Source: DASSQJ01 sp963773655 (lineage in GTDB: Bacteria; Actinomycetota; Actinomycetes; Actinomycetales; Dermatophilaceae). Taken from it: 64,000 nt of DNA. The stretch covers positions 1,364,001 through 1,428,000 of the forward strand of contig CAVZBX010000001.1 of NCBI GenBank assembly GCA_963773655.1. The letters run 5' to 3'. Under the pieces are notes generated by a model. The model saw only the letters and a program-made list of their open reading frames with translations. It was not told the DNA's origin and made no database searches. Shown piece after piece: positions 8,851 to 17,162 of this stretch (position 1 is its first letter; the number at the start of each line of letters is the position of its first letter). The position numbers were made by a program, and so were the translations under genes.

Positions 8851-9189
8851 TCAGTGCGGCGCGTCGTGCCGTTCCGACGGCGGCGACCAGGCGTCGTCGG
8901 AGATCTGTGGCGTGCGGTCGACGGTCGGCACGACCGGCCGCAGCCGGCCCATCACGCTCGGTCGGACCGCGTTGGCGGCGACGACCGCGATGAAGGGGAG
9001 GAGGACCGCCCCCGCGGCGAAGACCCACCGCCACCAGCTGTCGATGACGACGACCAGGACGAAGCAGACCGTGCGGATCGTCATCGTCAGCAGGTACCGC
9101 CGCAGCCGGCGTGCCTGGTCCTCGGTGCGGGACTCGGGCGCGCTCGTCACCGACTGCGCGTCGGTGCGTGAGCGGCGGGTCGTCGGCAT
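8851..9189 (-). CDS. DUF3099 family membrane protein
   Basis: A 112-residue protein with a polar N-terminus, two hydrophobic segments (about residues 35-55 and 58-76) and a polar C-terminal tail. The DQARRLRRYLLTMTIRT opening and the two-helix layout match the actinobacterial DUF3099 family, whose function is unknown. Genes of this family are often found between moaA and fabG, as here. I use the ATG at 9189 because TACAGT sits 6 nt before it; an ATG further upstream at 9261 is in frame but would overlap the fabG promoter. Confidence 0.75.
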   Translation of the reverse strand: MPTTRRSRTDAQSVTSAPESRTEDQARRLRRYLLTMTIRTVCFVLVVVIDSWWRWVFAAGAVLLPFIAVVAANAVRPSVMGRLRPVVPTVDRTPQISDDAWSPPSERHDAPH

Positions 9190-9195
9190 CAGTCC

Positions 9196-9201
9196 ACTGT
9201 A
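9196..9201 (-). promoter_or_regulatory. -10 hexamer TACAGT for the DUF3099 gene
   Basis: Ends 6 nt before the ATG at 9189 on the minus strand; leaderless arrangement. Confidence 0.55.
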
Positions 9202-9236
9202 CGTCCGGCAGCCGAGGACTACCCGGGGGTAGCCAC

Positions 9237-9242
9237 TAGGTT
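9237..9242 (+). promoter_or_regulatory. -10 hexamer TAGGTT for fabG
   Basis: Ends 6 nt before the fabG ATG; no ribosome site in the spacer. Confidence 0.6.
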
Positions 9243-9248
9243 CGACGC

Positions 9249-9962
9249 ATGAGCGAGCCACGTACCGTCCTCGTCACCGGCGGCAACCGGGGCATCGGCC
9301 TGGCCATCGCCCGCTCGTTCGCCGAGGGGGGCGACCGGGTGGTCGTGACGCACCGGTCCGGGGAGCCGCCCGAGGGGCTGGCCGGCGTCCGCTGCGACGT
9401 CACCGACAGCGCCTCCGTCGACGCGGCGTTCAGCGAGGCCGAGGAGATCCTCGGGGGTCCGGTCGAGGTGCTCGTCGCGAACGCGGGCGTCACCAAGGAC
9501 GGCCTGCTCATGCGGATGTCGGACGAGGACTGGGACACGGTCCTCGACACCAACCTCGCCGGGGCCTTCCGCTGCGTCCGGCGCGCCTCCACCGGGATGA
9601 TCCGGCTGCGGCGCGGGCGGATCATCCTCGTCTCGAGCGTCGTCGGGCTCTACGGCGGGCCCGGTCAGGCCAACTACGCCGCGAGCAAGGCCGGCCTGGT
9701 CGGGTTGGCACGCTCGATCACCCGCGAGCTCGGCGGCCGAGGGATCACCGCCAACGTCGTGGCGCCGGGGTTCATCGAGACCGACATGACCGCAGCCCTG
9801 CCCGAGGACACCCAGAAGACCTACAAGGCGGCCATCCCGGCCGGCCGCTTCGCCAGCCCGGAGGAGGTCGCGGCCGCAGTCCGGTTCCTCGCCGGGCCCG
9901 ACGCCGGGTACATCTCCGGCGCCGTGCTGCCGGTGGACGGCGGCCTCGGCATGGGCCACTGA
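9249..9962 (+). CDS. fabG: 3-oxoacyl-ACP reductase FabG (MabA-like)
   Basis: NADPH-dependent short-chain dehydrogenase that reduces 3-oxoacyl-ACP in fatty acid elongation. Cofactor motif TGGNRGIG (about 11-18), NAG motif in VANAGVT, catalytic Ser in SSVVGLYG and Tyr/Lys in YAASK, and the C-terminal PVDGGLGMGH ending typical of FabG1/MabA. 237 residues. It is followed 34 bases later by fabI, the same pairing as mabA-inhA in mycobacteria, so the two probably form an operon. Confidence 0.93.
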   Translation: MSEPRTVLVTGGNRGIGLAIARSFAEGGDRVVVTHRSGEPPEGLAGVRCDVTDSASVDAAFSEAEEILGGPVEVLVANAGVTKDGLLMRMSDEDWDTVLDTNLAGAFRCVRRASTGMIRLRRGRIILVSSVVGLYGGPGQANYAASKAGLVGLARSITRELGGRGITANVVAPGFIETDMTAALPEDTQKTYKAAIPAGRFASPEEVAAAVRFLAGPDAGYISGAVLPVDGGLGMGH

Positions 9963-9996
9963 CCGACGTACCCGACCCCGACGAAAGGTCCCGCGC

Positions 9997-10755
9997 ATGC
10001 TGCTCGAGGGCAAGTCCCTGCTCGTCACCGGTGTCCTCATGGACTCCTCGATCGCGTTCCACATCGCGCGCCTGGCCCAGGAGGAGGGCGCGAACGTCGT
10101 GCTCACCTCGTTCGGGCGCACCACGAGGATCACCACCGCGATCGCCCGGCGGCTGCCCACCACCCCACCGGTCGTCGAGCTGGACGTCAGCAGCGACGAG
10201 GACCTCGCCGCGCTGCCCGACCGGCTCCGTGAGCACGTCGACCACCTCGACGGGGTCGTCCACTCGATCGGTTTCGCCCCCCAGGGCGCGTTCTCCTTCA
10301 TGGACGCCACCTGGGAGGACGTGTCGACGGCGGTGCACATCTCGGCCTACTCCCTGCAGTCCCTCACCAAGGCCGCGCTGCCGCTCATGGGCGAGGGCGG
10401 GTCGGTCGTGGGGCTGACCTTCGACGCCCGCTACGCGTGGCCGGTGTACGACTGGATGGGGGTCGCCAAGGCGGCCTTCGAGGCGACCAACCGCTACCTG
10501 GCGCGCGACATGGGCCCGAAGGGCATCCGCTGCAACCTCGTCTCGGCCGGTCCCCTCCGCACGACGGCCGCCAAGTCGATCCCGGGGTTCGAGCAGTTCG
10601 AGGAGGCCTGGGGGTCGCGGGCCCCACTGGGCTGGGACGTCCGCGACCCCGAGCCGGCGGCGCGTGCGGCGGTCGCGCTGCTGTCGGACTGGTTCCCCGC
10701 CACCACCGGCGAGGTCGTGCACGTCGACGGTGGCTTCCACGCGATCGGCACGTGA
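9997..10755 (+). CDS. fabI: Enoyl-ACP reductase FabI (InhA-like)
   Basis: NADH-dependent enoyl-ACP reductase, the last step of each elongation round. A 252-residue protein with the FabI-type glycine loop replaced by GVLMDSSIA (9 residues in), the SIGFAP segment, and catalytic Tyr151 and Lys158 in YDWMGVAK (Y-x6-K). The sequence around them is close to the mycobacterial InhA pattern. GAAAGG sits upstream of the ATG, so unlike fabG this gene uses a ribosome site, as expected for the second gene of an operon. Confidence 0.93.
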   Translation: MLLEGKSLLVTGVLMDSSIAFHIARLAQEEGANVVLTSFGRTTRITTAIARRLPTTPPVVELDVSSDEDLAALPDRLREHVDHLDGVVHSIGFAPQGAFSFMDATWEDVSTAVHISAYSLQSLTKAALPLMGEGGSVVGLTFDARYAWPVYDWMGVAKAAFEATNRYLARDMGPKGIRCNLVSAGPLRTTAAKSIPGFEQFEEAWGSRAPLGWDVRDPEPAARAAVALLSDWFPATTGEVVHVDGGFHAIGT

Positions 10756-10769
10756 CCGGCGCGTCGCAC

Positions 10770-10775
10770 TAGGCT
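10770..10775 (+). promoter_or_regulatory. -10 hexamer TAGGCT for the Mur-ligase/TPR gene
   Basis: Ends 7 nt before the GTG at 10783; leaderless arrangement. Confidence 0.6.
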
Positions 10776-10782
10776 CCCCGCC

Positions 10783-13008
10783 GTGACCGAGCAGACCGTC
10801 GTCGCCGCAGGAGGCGCCGCCGTCCCGCCGGTCTCCACGAGCGAGCTGCGCCTCCTCGAGGGCCCGAACCTCTACTTCACCCGGCCGGCCGTCAAGGTGA
10901 GCCTCGACCTGCCCGGCTGGGTCGGCGCCGACGCCGAGCGGATGACGGCGGCGTGCCGCGCCGTCGGGCTGGACCGGGTCCAGCCGGGGGTGCCGGGGAG
11001 CGGTCAGCGGCAGCGGGTCGTGCTACGCGTCGTCGAGCGCGTCGTCCGTGCGCTCGCCGCGGCCGCCGGAACCCGCCGGCTCGGGGTGCGCACCCGGCCG
11101 GGGGGCTCGGTCGACGAGGTGGTGTGCGCGTTCGTGTGGCGGCACCGGGCCCGGGCCCGGGCGCTGGCGGAGTCCCTCGGGCCGGCGCTCGCCGACGTCC
11201 TGGACGGGACCGCGCTCGACGCCGCGGTCGCGGGGTACGCCGACGCCGTCCGGTCGGCGACCGGTGGTGAGCCGCCGCGGGTGCTCGCACCCCGCATCCC
11301 CGTCGTGTCCGTCACCGGCACCAACGGCAAGACGACGACGACCCGGCTGCTCGCCCACATCTCGATGACCGCCGGCCACCGCACCGCCTGGAGCTCCACC
11401 GACGGGATCGTCGTCCAGGGCGAGGTGGTGGAGCCGGGCGACTACTCGGGCCCTGCGGGGGCGCGTGGGGTGCTCGAGGCACCCGGCGTCGAGGTCGGGA
11501 TCCTCGAGACCGCCCGCGGCGGGATGCTGCTGCGCGGGATGGGCGTCTCGCACAACGACGTCTCGGTCGTCACGAACGTGTCGGCCGACCACCTCGGCCA
11601 CCACGGCGTCGACACCCTCGACCAGCTGGCGGAGGTCAAGGGGATCGTCACGCGGGTGACCCGCCCGACGGGCTGGGTCGTGCTCTCCGGCGACGACCCC
11701 CGGGTGTGGGCGATGCGCCACGGCATCCGGGCCCGCCCGTGGGTGTTCACCGCCGACCCGGACTCGCCGGCGGTCCGCGAGGCGCTCGGCGCGGGGGGCC
11801 GGGCGGTCACGGTCCTCGACGACCACCTGACGGTGCTCACCGCGGACGGGGCCCCCGACCGGCTGGTGCGCGTCGTCGACGTCCCGATGACGATGGCCGG
11901 GCTCTCGCGCCACAACGTGCTCAACGCCCTCGCCGCCGCCGCGGCCGCCCTCGGCGTCGGCCTGGACCGGGCGGCGGTCGTCGAGGGTCTGCGCACCTTC
12001 CGTCCCGACGACGTCCTCAACCCCGGCCGGATGAACACCTACTCGGTGGCGGTCGACGGGGGCTCGGCCACCGTGGTCGTCGACCTCGCCCACAACGAGG
12101 CCGGCCTCGAGGCCCTGCTCGACGTCGCGCGGGGGCTGGTGGCGCCGGGCGGTCTGCTGCACCTCGGCCTCGGTGCCGTCGGCGACCGCACCGACGACCT
12201 CCTGGAGTCGCTCGGCGAGCTCGCGGGCCTGCGCGCCGACCACGTCGTCATCACCCACAAGGAGCAGTACCTGCGGGGCCGGACACCCGACGAGCTCGGG
12301 TCGCACCTGCTCGCCGGCCTCGGTCGTGCCGGCGTCGCCGACGTCGCGTCCTACGACACCGAGGTGGCGGGCCTCGAGGCGTGCGTCGCCGCGGCCGGTG
12401 ACGGTGACGTCGTGGCCCTGATGTGCCACGCCCAGCGCGACGAGGTGCGCGTCTGGCTCGGTGAGCACGGCGCCACGGCCGACGACCCCGACACCGTCCG
12501 CCGCAAGGTCGTCCGCGCGCGGGGGGAACACGAGGAGGAGGCGGCCATCACGGCGCTCTGGGAGCTGGAGGACCCGGACGCGCGGATCGAGGCCGGGCGG
12601 GCGCTGCACGAGGCCCACCCGGGCGACGCGCGCCTCACCTACGAGTACGCCGGCACCTTCGACAGCGCCGGGCGGGCCGACGTGGCCGTGCCGCTGTACC
12701 GCGAGGCGCTCGACCTCGGGCTGAGGGAGCCGTACGGCCACCGCTGCCGCATCCAGCTCGCCTCGAGCCTGCGCAACCTGGGCCGGCTCGAGGAGGCCAC
12801 CGCGCTCCTCGACGAGGTCGTGGCCCGGTACCCCGACAGCGTGGGTGCGGCGATGTTCCGGTCGCTGGTGCTCCACGACGCCGGACGGGAGGGCGAGGCG
12901 CTTGGCGACCTGCTGACCCTGCTGGCGACCACGAGCACCGACGACGACGTGGCGCGCTACCGCCGCTCGCTCACGGCCTACGCAGCTGAGCTGGCCCCCG
13001 GGGACTGA
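10783..13008 (+). CDS. CphA-like Mur ligase without ATP-grasp domain, fused to C-terminal TPR repeats
   Basis: A 741-residue protein. The N-terminus (SELRLLEGPNLYFTRPAVK, about 20-38) resembles the opening of cyanophycin synthetases. A Mur-ligase domain follows directly: P-loop GTNGKTTTT at 179-187, ARGGMLLRGMG and SADHLG further on, and LAHNEAGLEAL in the C-terminal ligase lobe. The central ATP-grasp domain of CphA is missing. From about residue 580 to the end there are TPR-like helical repeats (DARIEAGRALHEAHPGDARL, YREALDLGLREPYGHRCR, LRNLGRLEEATALLDEV). By analogy the enzyme would add an amino acid to a growing chain, with the TPR part binding a partner. It stands across from cphA and cphB. 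Substrate unknown; this combination is unfamiliar to me as a characterised enzyme. Confidence 0.75.
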   Translation: MTEQTVVAAGGAAVPPVSTSELRLLEGPNLYFTRPAVKVSLDLPGWVGADAERMTAACRAVGLDRVQPGVPGSGQRQRVVLRVVERVVRALAAAAGTRRLGVRTRPGGSVDEVVCAFVWRHRARARALAESLGPALADVLDGTALDAAVAGYADAVRSATGGEPPRVLAPRIPVVSVTGTNGKTTTTRLLAHISMTAGHRTAWSSTDGIVVQGEVVEPGDYSGPAGARGVLEAPGVEVGILETARGGMLLRGMGVSHNDVSVVTNVSADHLGHHGVDTLDQLAEVKGIVTRVTRPTGWVVLSGDDPRVWAMRHGIRARPWVFTADPDSPAVREALGAGGRAVTVLDDHLTVLTADGAPDRLVRVVDVPMTMAGLSRHNVLNALAAAAAALGVGLDRAAVVEGLRTFRPDDVLNPGRMNTYSVAVDGGSATVVVDLAHNEAGLEALLDVARGLVAPGGLLHLGLGAVGDRTDDLLESLGELAGLRADHVVITHKEQYLRGRTPDELGSHLLAGLGRAGVADVASYDTEVAGLEACVAAAGDGDVVALMCHAQRDEVRVWLGEHGATADDPDTVRRKVVRARGEHEEEAAITALWELEDPDARIEAGRALHEAHPGDARLTYEYAGTFDSAGRADVAVPLYREALDLGLREPYGHRCRIQLASSLRNLGRLEEATALLDEVVARYPDSVGAAMFRSLVLHDAGREGEALGDLLTLLATTSTDDDVARYRRSLTAYAAELAPGD

Positions 13009-13013
13009 CCCCG

Positions 13014-13367
13014 TCAGCCGGCCGGGTCCTCGATCCGCAGCTCGTCACCCTCGACGGTGACGGTGCCACGCCGCAACGGCCAGGCCTTCGTCAGGGCGAC
13101 GAAGGCGGCGCCCAGCCCCGGCACCTTGGCGTAGAACCCCTGCGGGCCCCGGGTCATCCGGCCCGTCGTCACGTCGTACGTGGAGCCGTGCCAGGGGCAG
13201 ACGAGGCAGCCGTCCGCGTCGATGCTGCCCTCGGCGAGGTCGGCGCGCAGGTGCCGGCAGCGGCGGCCCACGGCGAAGTACTCCCCGTTGTCGCCGACGG
13301 CGTAGTCACCCGCGCCCGTGACGGATCCGGGGGGGACGTCGGCTCTGGGGATCCGGGTCGTGCTCAT
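13014..13367 (-). CDS. Rieske [2Fe-2S] ferredoxin-like protein
   Basis: A 117-residue soluble Rieske protein. Cluster ligands are Cys37 and His39 (CRHL) and Cys57 and His60 (CPWHG). The arrangement matches stand-alone Rieske ferredoxins such as the NirD-like or dioxygenase ferredoxin group. There is no signal or membrane helix. The ATG at 13367 has GAAGGG upstream and gives a normal N-terminus; an in-frame start at 13415 is less likely. It lies between cphA and the TPR ligase, converging on the latter with 5 bases between stops. The electron partner is not evident nearby. Confidence 0.85.
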   Translation of the reverse strand: MSTTRIPRADVPPGSVTGAGDYAVGDNGEYFAVGRRCRHLRADLAEGSIDADGCLVCPWHGSTYDVTTGRMTRGPQGFYAKVPGLGAAFVALTKAWPLRRGTVTVEGDELRIEDPAG

Positions 13368-13433
13368 GGCGCCCTTCCCGTCGGTTGGTGGTGCACCGAC
13401 CATCGTCGCACGCACCGGGCGGTGCGGCCACCC

Positions 13434-16262
13434 TCAGGGTTCGAGGTCGCGGGCGGCGTCGAGCCCGGACCAGGTGGCCTCCGCCGAGAGCGCCTGGGGG
13501 TCCAGGTCGGGGTCCCCGACCCCGGTGACGTGGGTGCCGGGCTGGGCCTGGTGCGTCATCGCCTCGAGCTCGGCCATGACCTCGGCGTGCCGGTCGACGG
13601 AGAGCACGACGATGTCACCGGGGTTCGCCCGCGCCATGACGTGGCGCACCGCCTCCTTCTCCTCGACGACGACCTCCACCTGACGGCAGCGCACCGGGCC
13701 CGCGTCCATCCGGGCCCGGACCCCGGCCGCCACCTCGCCCGCGGTGAAGCCGCGCTCGCGGCCGCGCAGCCGCTCGTCCTCCCGGACCACGATGACGTCG
13801 AAGAAGTCGGCCGCCACCGCACCGAGGTGCCGCATGTCCTCGGGACGCCGGTCGCCCGCCGTCGCGATCACCCCTATCCGCGAGATCCGGCCGAACTCCG
13901 CCTGCCCGGCCCGCATCTCGGCGTAGCGGTCGACGAACTCGCCGAGCTTCTCCATGCCCGCGGCGTTGTGGCAGTAGTCGACGATGACGTCCACGTTGTG
14001 GACGTTGACCTGGTTCATCCGACCGGGGGAGAGGTAGTAGCTGGTCGTGAAGGTGCGCAGCCCCTGACGGATCTCGTGCAGCCCCGCCCCGCTCGCGAAC
14101 GCCGCACCCGCGGCCGCCATCGCGTTGGCCACGTTGAACATCGCCGTGCCGCCGAAGGTGGCGGGCAGCAGGTGGGTCCACGCGAGCTGCATCGACCGGC
14201 GACCGTGACGGATGACGATCATGTCGCCGCGGTCGGTCGGCTCGAGCACGACGGCCCGGCCACCGCGGCGGCAGTGCTCGTCGATGACGTCCCGCACGCG
14301 CGAGCCCGGCTCGGCGAGCGAGAACCAGACCACCGACCCGGAGCACCGCCGGCGCATCCTGCGCACCAGCGGGTCGTCCGCGTTGAGCACCGCGAACCCG
14401 TCGCGCGGCACGGCCTCGACGACGACCGCCTTGACGTCGGCGAGCTGCTCCACGGTGTCGATGCCCCGCATGCCCAGGTGGTCGGCGGCGATGTTCGTCA
14501 CCACGGCGACGTCGTTGCGGTCGTAGCCGAGCCCCTCCCGCAGGATGCCGCCGCGCGCCACCTCCATGACCGCGAAGTCGACGCGGGGGTTCTGGAGCAC
14601 CATCCGCGCCGAGCGCGGCCCCGAGGCGTCCGCCTTCACCACCAGCCGCTCGTCGATGACGATGCCGTCGGTCGAGGTCATCCCGACCTTGCGGCCCAGG
14701 CCCTTCATGATGTGGGCGATCATCCGCGAGGTCGTCGTCTTGCCGTTGGTGCCGGTGACCGCGACGATCGGCACCCGCGAGGGCGCCCCGGGAGGGAAGA
14801 GCAGGTCGACGACCGGCTCGGCGATGTACTGCGGCTCGCCGACCGTCGGGTGGGTGTGCATCCGGAACCCCGGCGCGGCGTTCACCTCGCAGATCGCCCC
14901 GCCGGTCTCGCGGACCGGGGCGGCGATGTCCGGGCAGATGAAGTCGATGCCGGCGACGTCGAGGCCGATGAGCCGGGCCGCCTCCTCGGCGATCTCGACG
15001 TTGTCGGGATGGGCCTCGAAGGTGCGGTCGATCGAGATGCCCCCGGTGGACATGTTGCCGGTGAGGGCGAGCTTGACGACGGTGCCCTCGGGCGGGGCGG
15101 CGTCCATCGAGAACCCCTGCTCGCGCACGAGCTGCTCGGCCGCCTCGTCGACCCGGATCCTGGTGAGCACCTTCTCGTGGCCCACGCCGCGGCGCGGGTC
15201 GACGTTGGTGATCTCGACCAGCTCGCGGACCGTGTGGGTGCCGTCTCCGACGACGTGCGCGGGCACCCGCTCGGCGATGGCCTGCATCCGGCCCCCGACG
15301 ATGAGGCAGCGGTAGTCGCGGCCGGTCACGAAGGACTCGACGATGACGTAGCCCCGCCGTGACTCGTGCTCGGCGACGACGAAGGACTCGCGGACCTCCT
15401 CCTCCGACTGCAGGTCCAGGCAGACCCCGCGCCCGTGGTTGCCGTCGAGCGGCTTGACGACCACGGGGAACCCGATGCTGCGCGCCGCGGCGACGGCGCC
15501 GTCGGCGGAGCGCACCGTCTCCTGCTTCGGCGTCGGGAGCCCCGCCGAGGACAGCAGCCGGGTGGTCATGTCCTTGTCCCCGGCGATGTCGACGGCGAGC
15601 GCGCTCGTCCGGCTCGTCATCGTGGCCCGGATCCGCTGCTGGTGGACGCCCTGGCCGAGCTGGACCAGGCTGCCGCTGCTCAGCCGGATGAACGGGATGT
15701 CACGGCTCACCGCCTCCTCGAGGATGGCCGTCGTCGACGGCCCGAACGCCAGCCGCTCCGCCCGGGTGAGGAAGCGCTCGAGCTCGGCGGTGAAGTCGAA
15801 GCCCTCCTCCGCCTCGACGAGGTGGTTGACGAGCCGCACGGCCAGCCGCCCCGCGGCGAGGCCGACGTCCTCGTCGGTGTAGCCGTACACGACGTTGTAG
15901 ACCCCGGGGCGGTCCTTGGCCATCCGGGTCTTGCCGCGCCGCTGGTCGTGGCCGGCCTCCTGCTGCAGCTGGAGGGCGACGTGCTCGGCGACGTGCCCTA
16001 GCCAGGTGCCCTCCCGCATCCGCTCGATGAAGCCGCCCTTGCGGCCGAGGGAACAGGTGTGGTTCTCCAGGCGCGGCAACAGCTCGACCAGGTTGTCGGT
16101 GAAGTCGGGGAGGGTGTCCGTCGGGTAGCCCTCGAGGACGCCGAGGTCGACCACGAGGTGGATCGCCGGGTCGTACGACCACACGTTCCCGCCCCGGTAG
16201 ACGCGCGCCTCGAGGATGCGCAGGTCGGGGGTGGCCGGGCCGGAGGGCGTGGGGCGGTCCAT
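13434..16262 (-). CDS. cphA: Cyanophycin synthetase
   Basis: Makes multi-L-arginyl-poly-L-aspartate from Asp, Arg and ATP without a ribosome. The 942 residues hold three domains: N-terminal domain (about 1-165), ATP-grasp (about 220-485, with VVVKPLDGNHGRGV and ICEVNAAPGFRMHTHP), and Mur ligase (P-loop GTNGKTTTS at 503-511, then DYCHNAAGME). The ATP-grasp adds Asp, the Mur-ligase domain adds Arg. I use the ATG at 16262 (GGAGAGG upstream). A GTG at 16295 overlapping the cphB stop (GTGA) is the alternative start. It lies 29 bases after cphB, in an operon with cphB and probably serB. Confidence 0.92.
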   Translation of the reverse strand: MDRPTPSGPATPDLRILEARVYRGGNVWSYDPAIHLVVDLGVLEGYPTDTLPDFTDNLVELLPRLENHTCSLGRKGGFIERMREGTWLGHVAEHVALQLQQEAGHDQRRGKTRMAKDRPGVYNVVYGYTDEDVGLAAGRLAVRLVNHLVEAEEGFDFTAELERFLTRAERLAFGPSTTAILEEAVSRDIPFIRLSSGSLVQLGQGVHQQRIRATMTSRTSALAVDIAGDKDMTTRLLSSAGLPTPKQETVRSADGAVAAARSIGFPVVVKPLDGNHGRGVCLDLQSEEEVRESFVVAEHESRRGYVIVESFVTGRDYRCLIVGGRMQAIAERVPAHVVGDGTHTVRELVEITNVDPRRGVGHEKVLTRIRVDEAAEQLVREQGFSMDAAPPEGTVVKLALTGNMSTGGISIDRTFEAHPDNVEIAEEAARLIGLDVAGIDFICPDIAAPVRETGGAICEVNAAPGFRMHTHPTVGEPQYIAEPVVDLLFPPGAPSRVPIVAVTGTNGKTTTSRMIAHIMKGLGRKVGMTSTDGIVIDERLVVKADASGPRSARMVLQNPRVDFAVMEVARGGILREGLGYDRNDVAVVTNIAADHLGMRGIDTVEQLADVKAVVVEAVPRDGFAVLNADDPLVRRMRRRCSGSVVWFSLAEPGSRVRDVIDEHCRRGGRAVVLEPTDRGDMIVIRHGRRSMQLAWTHLLPATFGGTAMFNVANAMAAAGAAFASGAGLHEIRQGLRTFTTSYYLSPGRMNQVNVHNVDVIVDYCHNAAGMEKLGEFVDRYAEMRAGQAEFGRISRIGVIATAGDRRPEDMRHLGAVAADFFDVIVVREDERLRGRERGFTAGEVAAGVRARMDAGPVRCRQVEVVVEEKEAVRHVMARANPGDIVVLSVDRHAEVMAELEAMTHQAQPGTHVTGVGDPDLDPQALSAEATWSGLDAARDLEP

Positions 16263-16291
16263 GGAGGGTCCTCTCCGGTGCGGGGACGCGG

Positions 16292-17149
16292 TCACTCCCT
16301 CGCCGCGGCGAGCGCGACGAGGACGTCGGGGTGGTGCTCGACGAAGCCGGTGAGCCGGCGCTCGACGATCGAGAAGGTGGCCCCCGCCGGGAGGGTGTGC
16401 ACGGTGGCGCCGGAGACCAGCATCGGGGCACCGGCCCGGGCCTCGGGGGCGTCGGTGCGCGCGGCGTGGCAGTCGACGACGAAGACCGCCCCGGAGCCAC
16501 GCACGGTGAACTCGCGTCGGTCGGTGACGACCATCGCGGTGTCCTCGTCGATGCCGACCCCGAGCAGGTGCGGGGACGGCGCGACGACCGAGAGCAGCCG
16601 CCCGTAGCGGGCCCGCTGGTCGAAGTGCTGGTCGACGACCACCCCGGGCAGCAGGCCCAGCCCCGCGGAGAGCTGGCTGCCCCGCTGGCGCGGGGTCAGG
16701 CCCTCCTCACCCATCGAGATCATGAAGTCGGACATGATCGACGCCCCCGCGGAGGTGCCTCCGACGACGCAGCCGCGGTCGTGGGCCCGGTGGAGGGCGT
16801 CCCCGACCGGGGTGCCCGGCAGCAGCTGCGAGAGCCGCAGCTGGCTGCCGCCGGTGAGGAAGATGCCGGTGGCCCGGTCGAGCGTCGCCACCGCGGCCGG
16901 GTCGTGCGCCTCGGCGCGGGTGCCCGGGTTGACGACGTCGACCCGGTCGGCACCGAGTCGGGCGAAGACCTCGCGGTACGCGGCGACGGCCTCGTCCTGG
17001 ACGGAGGAGGCCGTCGGGACGACGACGAGGCGGGACCGGCGGCCCCCGGAGCGCTTGACGAACTCGCGCAGGAGCGAGGCGCGGCCGACGCGGTCCTCGG
17101 CTCCGCCGATGACGATCAGCGTCGGGGTGGTCGTCGGGTAGCGCGGCAC
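16292..17149 (-). CDS. cphB: Cyanophycinase
   Basis: Serine peptidase that cuts cyanophycin to beta-Asp-Arg dipeptides. 285 residues. Catalytic Ser133 in GGTSAGAS, substrate-site segment DQHFDQRARYGRL (173-185) and GIDEDTA (199-205) are all family signatures. The frame is open further upstream, but the GTG at 17149 begins the conserved part (PTLIVIGGAEDR), and an AGCCTA/TAGGCT hexamer overlapping the serB stop lies 7 nt before it. It precedes cphA, so the store polymer's synthesis and breakdown genes are transcribed together. Confidence 0.92.
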   Translation of the reverse strand: MPRYPTTTPTLIVIGGAEDRVGRASLLREFVKRSGGRRSRLVVVPTASSVQDEAVAAYREVFARLGADRVDVVNPGTRAEAHDPAAVATLDRATGIFLTGGSQLRLSQLLPGTPVGDALHRAHDRGCVVGGTSAGASIMSDFMISMGEEGLTPRQRGSQLSAGLGLLPGVVVDQHFDQRARYGRLLSVVAPSPHLLGVGIDEDTAMVVTDRREFTVRGSGAVFVVDCHAARTDAPEARAGAPMLVSGATVHTLPAGATFSIVERRLTGFVEHHPDVLVALAAARE

Positions 17150-17156
17150 GGGCGCC

Positions 17157-17162
17157 AGCCTA
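17157..17162 (-). promoter_or_regulatory. -10 hexamer TAGGCT for cphB, overlapping the serB stop
   Basis: Its TAG is the serB stop codon. Spacer to the cphB GTG is 7 nt. This would give cphB-cphA a promoter separate from serB. Confidence 0.55.

Noticed and set aside
13188..15362. 724-codon open frame on the plus strand across cphA
   Set aside because: Antisense shadow of cphA, repetitive Asp/His/Arg/Val composition.
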